From Flaccisagitta enflata (taxonomy: Eukaryota; Chaetognatha; Sagittoidea; Aphragmophora): 64,000 nucleotides of DNA. The notes beneath the pieces were generated by a model. The model searched no databases, was not told where the DNA came from, and saw only the letters and a program-made list of their open reading frames with translations. Position 1 is the first letter of the stretch. Every line of letters begins with the position of its first letter. Where the stretch lies: contig OZ231126.1 in the NCBI GenBank assembly GCA_965153355.1, positions 10,478,001-10,542,000 on the forward strand, given 5' to 3'. Positions 1 to 10,300 of the stretch are shown one piece after another. The translations under genes were made by a program, and so were the position numbers.

Positions 1-406
1 TTCCCACGCAACTACACGAGTGTACACATCAATAGAAAAGTTAGTTCTTCACAGTTGTAGTATCAAAACATTCCCAAGGTAATGTATGTAAACAATACAT
101 TAGATACAAATGGCAAATATAACGATACGAAACCATGACGCTTCATTTTTGAAAATTCAAGATTCGTAATAAGCGACTTGAATATATGCGTACACGTATC
201 TCTATGAGAGGCGTTGGTCCGTCCGCAATGCTAGTTTAAAGCATCGTTACCAGTAATGGCGGCTGTCGCCGTGAGGAAAAAAGTCGTAAGCATTGGTCAC
301 TTTTCATTAAGCTTTTGTCTTTAGTTACTGCAAATCTTTTTTTTTTATTAGATCAAATCAAGCGCAATCGTATGTATTGAATGCACTGAAAATCAAGAGA
401 AAAATA
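1..406. other. Unassigned AT-rich sequence downstream of CIP2A
   Basis: No gene or clear repeat seen. Around 175-235 there is a short stretch (ATGCGTACACGTATCTCTAT followed by GGTCCGTCCG) resembling the right end of the hairpin-ended elements described elsewhere, possibly a decayed copy. Confidence 0.4.
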
Positions 407-830
407 GGACTGAGTCAAATGAGCTAGATGAGCTAAAATGCTCATAATCACTCAACCAGACAATCAACTATGCTTACTGACATGCTTTCGTGTACTTACA
501 TGCTCCCATCAAAACATTTATTTATCCCATTAAAAATCAGAAAAAAAAAGACTGAGTTAGATCTAAAATGCTTAAAAACACCCTCACAGAGGAGCATTTA
601 TGCTCACTGATATGCTTTTTCGTATCTGCTTTCTTAAACATGTATAAAAATATCTATTCATTTATCACATTTAAACTTTTTTAAAAAATGAGCTAAATGA
701 GCTAAATGAGCTAGAATCCTCCAAAACACCCTCACAGATGAGCAGCTATGCTCATAAACATGTTATCTTGTATTTGCATGCTCAAACAAACATAAATACA
801 CTTCTTTTTTGATCCTACTCAAAATCATAA
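407..830. repeat. Degenerate tandem repeat, about 140 bp x 3
   Basis: Three diverged units start near 407, 549 and 690. Each has a 'gactgag/gagctaaatgagcta' stretch, then 'aaaatgct', 'caccctcacagaNgagca', 'tatgctca' and 'catgctttc/tg'. The units share order and spacing but differ at many positions, so this is an old local duplication. No coding potential. Confidence 0.6.
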
Positions 831-1185
831 AAAATCGAAAAAAATTCAATTTAAAATTTTCATAAATCTTTAAAAAGTCATAACGCGAAAAATATTTGTC
901 ATAAGAGCATTCTGCTTGGCACCAAATGAAAGAGAATTATTGAATTTACTTACCCTATCAATTTCATTGGAGGGCCCATTCGGTCGGTGGAGATTCCCAA
1001 CTTCCTCATAAGAAAATGAAAACCCTATTTCTCTCGAATATGTCAAAAAAGACTGACTTCGACTTTTTTCCCGACCATTACTAAGTTTGAACGCATGCAA
1101 GTCAATGGAAAGATATTCAGATTTACTACTCAAGGTCGCTCATGAATTGAATGAAGCAAATTTCGTTTCAGTTCCCATTTAGTTT
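831..1185. other. Unassigned sequence 3' of CIP2A
   Basis: Lies just downstream of the CIP2A stop codon in gene sense, so part of it should be the 3' untranslated region. An 87-codon minus-strand open stretch (870-1133) resembles no family I recognise. I did not find a convincing AATAAA near the stop. Confidence 0.3.
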
Positions 1186-1381
1186 TCATTTTTTCTTTCC
1201 GGTGGTTATGTTTTGAATCATGGAAATCATGGCCGCGTGTTGGCCCAGCTTATCTTCGAGTTCCGCGTTGAGCTTCTCTTTCTCAGCCAAGTTGGCCTCC
1301 TGTTTCTCAACCACAACGCGTAGGGAGGATAACTGATGCTTTTGATCCTTGTTGGCCCGCTCCAAAGCGTCCAGTTTTTTC
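1186..1381 (-). CDS. CIP2A: CIP2A coding exon 7 (C terminus)
   Basis: Acceptor CTTTTCCACAG|GAAAAAACTGG. Encodes KKLDALERANKDQKHQL to the end HAAMISMIQNITTGKKK and a stop at 1188-1186. The ending corresponds to the vertebrate 'HSHMIAMIHSLSGGK' end, without the final short extension. Confidence 0.9.
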
Positions 1382-4300
1382 CTGTGGAAAAGCAACTTGT
1401 GTGTCATACATATCAGTGATATGATAACACTTATACATGGCCGCGTCTTTTATCTGAACCCATCTTAAGAGACACATTGTTAAGGTGTTTCCAGATGTGT
1501 CTTTTGTTTATAATTTAGATAACACGACACGTGTCTTAACTTTAGATGCAGATGTTTAGACTTTACATGGTTGAGGTGTCTTCAGATGACACATAAACAG
1601 ACACACATAGACAGACACAGACAAACACAGACACAGACAAACACAGACAAACACAGACACAGACAAACACAGACACAGACAAACACAGACAAACACAAAC
1701 ACAGACACAGACAAACACAGCCACAGACAAACACAGCCACACAAACACACATATATACACACACACATATATACACACACACATATATACACACACACAC
1801 ACACCAAGCCCGACCGGGCAACGATTCGTCCGGGCTGTGTCTCTGCGTGTATTGAACATGTGACATAAATGGAGAGACAGACGGACAACCAGATAGATGA
1901 AACGACAAGAGTAGTAAAGGGGGTTCTCAAAACATGGTCGTCGATCATTTGATTCGGTATAGAATCTCATCGTGGCCAAAAACAGACGAGAAACGCGATT
2001 TTTGCACTTGCGTAAAAGACGGATGGACCGACGGATGGACCGACCAATGGATGGATGGACGGACCCTCTTGTAGAGATGCGTTCGCGATGGACGCATCTA
2101 AAAACACACACACAAAACACACACAAGACATGCACACACACACAGCACGCACACATACACAACACACACACATACACAACACGCACACATACACAAAACG
2201 CACACATACACAACACGCACACATACACAACACGCACACACGCGAAAAAAAACTTAGACGGAAGGACGGACGGAGCAATTGACATTTGGAGCGACAACAT
2301 GCAGGGGTGAATATAATTGAGCGGCTTTTGATTTTATTCCCCCCCCTCACTATGCATCCTAGGAACCGCCAGGACGATTATTGGATTACTGTAAGTTTCT
2401 CTATCATTTTGTTTAGTTAAAAGGTGTAGGAATCAATATTCGATCATTAAAAAATATTTTATCCAACACTTTTTTAAAAAATCAAAAAATTAACAATTTT
2501 ATATCTTATTTTATATGCAGAATCAAAAAAGTAAGAAATATTTTTTAACATTTTTTTGAATTCCTGATGTAATTTCTTTTCATTTGATAGGTCGCATCGT
2601 ATATTTTCATGAAAAAATAAAATTTTCATTTTTTTCAGCTACCGTTACTAATCTTTAATGATAGCTAAGAAAATGAAAATTTTATTTTTTCATGAAAGTA
2701 TACAGTGCGACCTATCAAATGAAAGGAAATCACATCAGGAATTCAAAAATACTGTCAAAAAATATTTTTTACTTACCTAAATAATTTTGCGCTCAAAAAA
2801 AGGATGTAAAATTGTTAATTCTTAAATTTTTTCAAAAAGTGCCAGAAAAAATATTTTTTAATGATCGAATATTGATTCCTGCACCTTAAAACTGTACAAA
2901 ACAATAGAGAAACTTACAGAGGTCCAAAAATCGTCCTGGCGGTTCCTAGGATGCATAGTGCCCTGCCTTTGATTTTCTTCCCCGCAACACATTACCTCGC
3001 GTTACAAAATTTATTATTTTCTTCCCCCCAAAGCAATAAAACAGTATGTTATAAGTTCAAATAATGTTAAAATGTGTTTTAGTAATCAGAGACTACCATT
3101 TGGGGCAACCAAAAGTGATAAATCTCCAAAAAATTTCTTTTTTCTTCTTTTTTAGCTTTTGGTTTTTCTCCTAACCTTTTGATTTTCTTCCCCCCCCCCC
3201 CGCCGGGAAGGGGGAATGCTCAACTTTATACACGCCTGACAACATGTAGAAGTCTGGTTCATCCAGCATAGAGTACCTGTAAGAGTCGATGCTCTCTTCG
3301 AGTTTGGCCTTTTCCTTCTCAAGACTCTCGCATTCTTCTCCGAGTTTCGTCACTTTAGTTTCGGCGTTGGTGGCGGCGTCTTTCGCTGCACTGAGCTCGT
3401 CTTTCAGTTTTCGCGATGACGCGTCCAGGACGGCGATTTGTTCAGATTGATTGTCGTTTGTCTGGCGAAGAGATTCGTTGTGCTTCTTTTGCATGTCGTT
3501 CATTTCCTGTTTAAGATGAGGAAGATGAGTTGAGAAAGACAGTAGAATAAATTTTTAACTAGAATCACAAAAGTTTCCCTCTGCTAGGCGTGTAGTTTTA
3601 TTCTTTTACTATATACTGACTTGTATGTTGATTCACAGATAGCGCTGATCGTAGCATTTCACAAAGGGACAATAACAGGGAGACAAATGGACAATAACAG
3701 GGAGACAAATAGACAATAACAGGGAGACGAATGGACAATAACAGGGATACAAATGGACAATAACAGGGACACAAAGTGACAAAAACAGGGACACAAATGG
3801 ACAATAACAGGGATACAAATGGACGATAACAGGGATACAAATGGACAATAACAGGGACACAAAGGGACAATAACAGGGATACAAATGGACGATAACAGGG
3901 ATACAAATGGACAATAACAGGGACACAAAGGGACAATAACAGGGACACAAATGGTCAATAACAGGGACACAAAGGGAAAATAACAGGGACACAAAGGGAC
4001 AATAACAGGGACACAAAGGTACAATAACTGGGACACAAGGGACAATAACAGGGACTTGCAAACGACATAACTTGCAAACACGTCAGATGCACTCATCAGT
4101 TATAACGAACGCGAAAGATTTCTATACCGTCAAAGATTTGTTCTCTTGACGCAGCTTCTGATTGTTTTTCACCGATTCTTCCAATTTCTCAATCGTGACA
4201 GCATTTTCGGCCTGTAGAGTTTTGTACGATTCCGCCGTCGCCGTCAATTTAATCCTCTCTTTCTCCAAGTTGTTAACCAGTCCTTATTTAAAATAATACA

Positions 4301-7300
4301 ATTATGAAAATAGAAATGATATCAAATTGAATAATGAATTCCTTGATCACTACGACGCACTGAAAATTACCATAGAATTAGCTACCCAAGCCAGCTGAAT
4401 TACAATTTTCATAACAATTATGATGAAATTTTTTGTTCGGGTGTTACCAATTAACATGTGAATAGATATATTTTGCATCAAAAAACTTTGCTAAGTCAGT
4501 TCAAGTCTTGATTCATGTATTCTATGGTCGAAAAACTGGACAAAATGCAATGAAAATTCCACTTTGTTATTGTACCATGACCCACACAGAATTCCAAATT
4601 TGCATAGAAAACTTAAATCTCAACAAAATAAGAACATAGCGCGATCCCTAACTCAATTACTGAGCGCGCTATGTTCTTGTTTCATGGAAATTTTGATTTT
4701 CTATGCAAATTTGGAATTCTGTGTGAGTTCAAAATAAATCGATGTCATTAATTTCTTCACTTTTTCTCAACTTCATGGTCGAATTTCCTTCATTCCTTCA
4801 TTCCTTTTTTCCATTCTATCATTTGGCAAGAACAGATCATTTTTCAAACATAATTAAACATACTAAAGTTTGAAAAAAATAAAGCAAACACTGATAATAC
4901 AGAAATGCTAATGCGATTGATTTGTTTGTCCAACGGGTAAATATCTCTATCTTTAGTTTCAGTGCGTCCTACCGCTTTCACTAAAATAAAATCATGAAAC
5001 ACACATTTTAGATAGAAACCCTAGAAACTGATACGTAGATGTTCATATATATGCACACAGGGGATAAATATGCAAATATTTTCTCGCAAATCATTTTCTG
5101 TAACTATCGGACTAGCACTAAAACGGCGTTTAGTAAAACGCGTAAGTCGGGGTGCAAACGAAGGCAAAATTTTGGTTTCAGACTCTTTCTATAATTACAT
5201 TAATGACCAAATAATCTTTAAAATTAAATTTATAGTTTTCTAATTTAGAATTATCTTATTAGTATGAGAAAACCTAGTATCATAAAGGTATTGCTTCGTT
5301 TTACTGATAAAGACAAGAAATCACTCAAAATAATAGATTCATTCACAATGGTAGAGCAATAATTATAAACCTGTAAAGGTCGGGGTGTAAACGAAGACAA
5401 AATTTGACTTTCAGTCACAATAAATTGTTACAAATAGTTATCCTAGTTAGTGACAAGTTTTGAATTGAAAAATTTTGCACTCCTGATTTTTTTAAGAATA
5501 TAAAAAAATTATCAAAATATAAAAAGTTTTTATCATATGTTTGTAAAAACCAAAGTTGTTCAATAAAACATAAAAATTTTGAGAGGAAAAGTTCAGAAAG
5601 TTGTTGGGTAAAATTATAATTCTGCTTCTAAATGAAAAATTTTGCATTTCCAAACATATGGCCCTCATCTTTTGAGTCTTTAAAAAAACGCCATGTTTTT
5701 GAAAATTACATTTTTTGAATCTCTATGCAAAGTTATAATTTTACCCAAGACATATCAGATTGTAAAGTAAGATTTTCCTTTAAAACTTCCTTTTTTTTGG
5801 ACGTTTATCCCTATAATTCACAGTTACTTTTGACACAAAAATGGTTTCTAATGCAAAAATAGTCTAAACACAAACTAATTATCATTTTTAATTGATAAAA
5901 TGTACAAATTTACAACATTTATTAAATGGTTAAAAAAACATCTTAACTGATCAAATTTTGTCTTCAATTGCACCCCGACAAAGGGAAAATTCTGAGAGTG
6001 AAAAAAATCGAACAATTTTGCATTTCTAAGAACATGGCCTTCATTCTATATATCTTTAGAATGAGGCGATGTTTTTGAAAATGCAAAATTTTACATTTTG
6101 AGAGTCTTAGAATTTTCCCTAAAACAAGTCAAGTTGCAAAATCAATTTTCTCTTAAAATTCCTACATTTTCCCCCCCTATTTACTTTCTCAGCATTCTTT
6201 TTCTTATCTACCAATATTTTTTTATGCAAAATAGAAATAATTACAATATAATGATTACATTCTTAGATGAAAAAAATTTAAATCAAAAAAATTTAAAATA
6301 TTGAAAAAATTGGTTTGACTCATAATATTTGGTCTTCGTTTGCACCATGACGTAAACAACAATCGCATCGATGGTTGCATGGTTGAATGGCAGGATCCAT
6401 GGAGGCACTACGTTTGCTTAGCCTTAACCTTTGGGAAGCTTTTTAGTTTGCGGACACGCAAGTCTATAAGAGCCTTTGTCCGTCCGTCCATCCGTTGGTC
6501 CGTCCGTGAGCGCGAGTCGAAAAGTATGAAATGCGCATTTCTGTCCCTTCACACCCGTCCGGAACTGGTATTGGCCGTGTATCCGGCCTTGTTCTTGGAG
6601 AATTCCCTTTGCATTAGAGATCTCGAATGATCATCACAAATTCAGACAATAACAGTACAGTGTACAAGGCCATAATACTGAAGATATGTATAACGCAAAG
6701 AATATTATTTTAGACTACTGGCGTGGAGAAAACAAATGACTGCAATATGCAAATGAAAATTCAATTCAACGTTGAAGGAATTAAAGATGTAAGGGAGGGG
6801 GGGGGACCTTTCTAGGTTTTAACGTCCACGTCAAAATAAATTCTAATTATGGACAGTGCTCAGCGCTCACTCGTACCTTGAAGGCGCTCTGAGTCGAGTC
6901 GCGCTGTATTAAGCAAATCGCGCGATTTCTCTGCTTCTTTCTCCGATTGGTGCAGGAGAGCGCGCAGTCGCGACATCTCCACTTCCGATTCAGCTTTACG
7001 GCAACGATATTGAGCGATGAGGCGATCCGCCTGAGCCAACGCCAAAGCCTTCGCATCCAACAAATCCTTGAGGAATATCAAGGGAACAGGGGGAGGAGAG
7101 AGTAAACATTAGGAAAGACGGCGGATGTATGGAGAGTTTGGGTGCTTCACATAGCAAAAGTTTGGAGTATACCTTCACCTCACTTAAATAGTACGGAGGA
7201 GCAAAAATCAAAAAGATGACATTTTTTTTTTAAATTCCTTCATCTTCCGTTTTTGTTTTGATGTAAAAGTTTCCACAGAAATCCCAGAAATCAGCAAATT

Positions 7301-10300
7301 CCTGTACATATAGTTTTGTAACTAAAACGATACGCATAAAGAGAAGAAACAAGTAATAGTTAATTCAAATATTGAAATCCTATTGATTTATCCCACTGCA
7401 ATATGCAAAAAAGGTCCTCAAAATAAAATTTCAAAAAAATGGAAGATGAATGATTTTTGAAAAAAGAAAAATAGTAAGGGTCCTAAAATTGGCCATTCTA
7501 TATTAGGTAAAGAGGGTGAAAAGAAATAACCAGCTTTTGCTATGTGAAGCACCCAAATGGAGAGTAAACGGAGGATAACTGACGACTGAAATGCTATCTA
7601 AAGCTAGTAGATAAAGCGCGTTTGGATTAGTAATGAGGTTGACAATGTTATTGAAAACGTGACCGACGAAATGAATGACTAGAATTCGAGTGGATTTGAT
7701 TATGCAAGTTAAGCTATGGATGGCATCAATAGATGGCTATTAGCTGAACGAATTGTTACCAAGAGTTAAAGATGATTTATACATAAAAGGAAGAATAGAC
7801 AACAGGGACGAAGTTTGAATAATGCTCGAAAACATACAACATTGTGTTCTAAAAAAACAATAGCTAACCTGTAAATGATTTTCCTTCATGGAGAGCGACT
7901 TGAACTTGTGCTCATAAACGGAGAGGATTTCCGACGTCCTCAAATCTTTCACGACATCTCCGGCATCGTCGGTCGAACTCAGCTTGGAGAGCAGACTGTC
8001 CACTTTCATTTCCGACGCGGGCGGAACCGCCGCCGCTTTGGAATTATTACCAGAGCTCGAATAACTTCGTCCATACGTCGCGAAGACATTTTCCTTGTTT
8101 TCATCCACGTGTAAAGAAGACGCGTGACGTTTGGAAGGAAAACCACTCGAGGAAGATGACGACGATGATCCTCCGTCAAAACCGTCTTCGCGTTTGCTTC
8201 TGGGGTGCCGCGGATGACTATCTTGAAGATGTGATTCTTTCTCCGCGTTGAGCGAAGCGAGTTTCAAAGCGAAGGCGTCGAATCCAAACTCGGGTTTGCC
8301 CTCCGTCGAGACGGCGCGAGACGAGGAAGAGGAGGAGGAGGAAGAGGCGACGATGGACTCGTTGAGTAAGAAAACGCTGGCGGAAACGAGGGATGCATCA
8401 GGAGAGGTTAATCCAAACGCGATAATGGCCAACGATCGATGGTCCACTAGGATGCTCGTGAGACGAGTAGCCGCGTCTTCTTCGATGCCTGTTAGAAAGG
8501 AGGATGTGATGGGAGATTTTTTTTGTAACAACTTCTCGCGCATTTGTTAGATGCGTCCTCGCCTCTCCATAATAGGCTCTGTCCGTTGGTCGGGTAACGC
8601 ATTCATTAAAAACATCAAAGTCATTCATTTTTTTAAGAGAAAAATGGTCCTGATCCAATGAAAGTAGCATACATCTATTAATTCATTCAATAAATCATTT
8701 ATTCATTCATAAGTGATATTCATTCATAAAAACATTCATTCATAAAAACATTCATTCAAAGGGGACGCATTGTTGGCCTTCTTGGCCTTGTTAATTGAGA
8801 TTTTGATCATTAGCTTTATTTTTTCCGCAAAAAAAAAAACACAAAAAAGAAACACACAATGGGGCAAAGGGAGAGAAACAAAAACAACCAATCAGGCAGC
8901 GTACAAACAAGCTACATACAAAGACATATACATAGATACATTCTCTCATTAATAGGTAAAACAAAACATTTCATAAAACATGACGCGCAAGCGCGAACCA
9001 TCAGACTAATACAGAAATCAACCACACCTAAACAAACAAACATTTAAAATTATCTATACAGAAACAATTGGCGAATAAACAAGCAAATGGCTAAAAAGAA
9101 GCAATACTCTATACTTGGCGTAAGTCAACATAGCAAAAAAAACACAAACAAAAAAAAGCACAAATGAATGTCGGTAATGAGTTGTTGAATATCTAATCCA
9201 AGATAACATATCATTCTGGTGAATGTAAATGTAATTCGCACAACAGGCACTTACAAATCAGCTGCTTACCTTTGATTTTATGCGCCATAGTCAGAAATTT
9301 CAAGGCTTGGATGACGACAGCAAACGAGGCATCCTGCCAGGAAGCCGGTTCTGACCGTACACCGACGACATCGCCGCCGCTGTAACGATGCCGCAAAAGC
9401 GTCTCGACGGTGACAACAGGGACGTCGATGTCCAGAGCCGATTTGAAGCTGCGAACGGCGTCGCGGAAGTGAATGACGGAGGCCAACAGTCGATACACCG
9501 ACGCGGCGAGGATGAGAAGGCTCTCCACGGGCGCTTCCGCTTTGGACGACGCCGCCGATGATGTCGCCGTAGTGGCTGCGGCGCCGGCGTTGGAGGCGTG
9601 TGCGGAGATGGAGGGCGAAAGCGACGACTGCGTGCTGACGCCATCTAACGGCCGTTGCTCGCTCAATAAGCCGAGTACGCGTCCACAAGCGGGGATCACT
9701 TTCTCCGTGAACAGAGTCGCCGTCGAAGTGGAGCTGGAATTGATGGCTCGCATTCGTTCCAGGACTTGAACGGCGGCGACGGCGGTGGTCAAGGAAGAAC
9801 GCGTCATTAATTTCGGTCCCGCTTCCAAAATGGAGACGAGCGTCGAGAAAAATGGCGGCGTGATAGAGGCCCCGGAATCGACAGACGATCGACGTCGACG
9901 TTGACGCGCCGTAAGCCGCCGCCGCCAACGTCGATTTCAGCTCGTCAAATTCGCACAAAAGACAAATTAGTTGTAAGAATTTAGTCAAGATGCTGAAGCC
10001 CACTTCCTTCAGCGCTTTTCGACGCGAATGCACGTGGACGAGCAAATCGAAAAATCCGCGACAAAACGCGTCGCGATGATCGTACGACAGAAAGCAGTTG
10101 GCGTAGGCCGGGACGCGCAGCAGAGTGTGTAGCAAGTCCACGCCATAGGACTGCGCGAATAAAGACGATGATGATGATGAACTGTCTGAGGAGGAGGAAC
10201 CCGACGAAGATGATGATGAAGAAGACGCCTTCTGCATGCAGTTGAGGACGAGTTGGAATGTTTGGCGGATGTTGGATTGACTGAAGAGCTTCTCCGCCAG

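Noticed and set aside
1556-2350. Several open frames of 75-245 codons rich in Cys, Val, Thr and His
   Set aside because: They are translations of CA and ACAGAC microsatellites, open in several frames at once.
3598-4096. Minus-strand frames of 116-145 codons with repeated 'CPVIV/SLLLS'
   Set aside because: The 22-bp minisatellite is open in three frames; an intron of CIP2A.
8248-8550. Plus-strand frame of 100 codons with a Glu run
   Set aside because: Shadow of the Ser-rich stretch in CIP2A exon 3.
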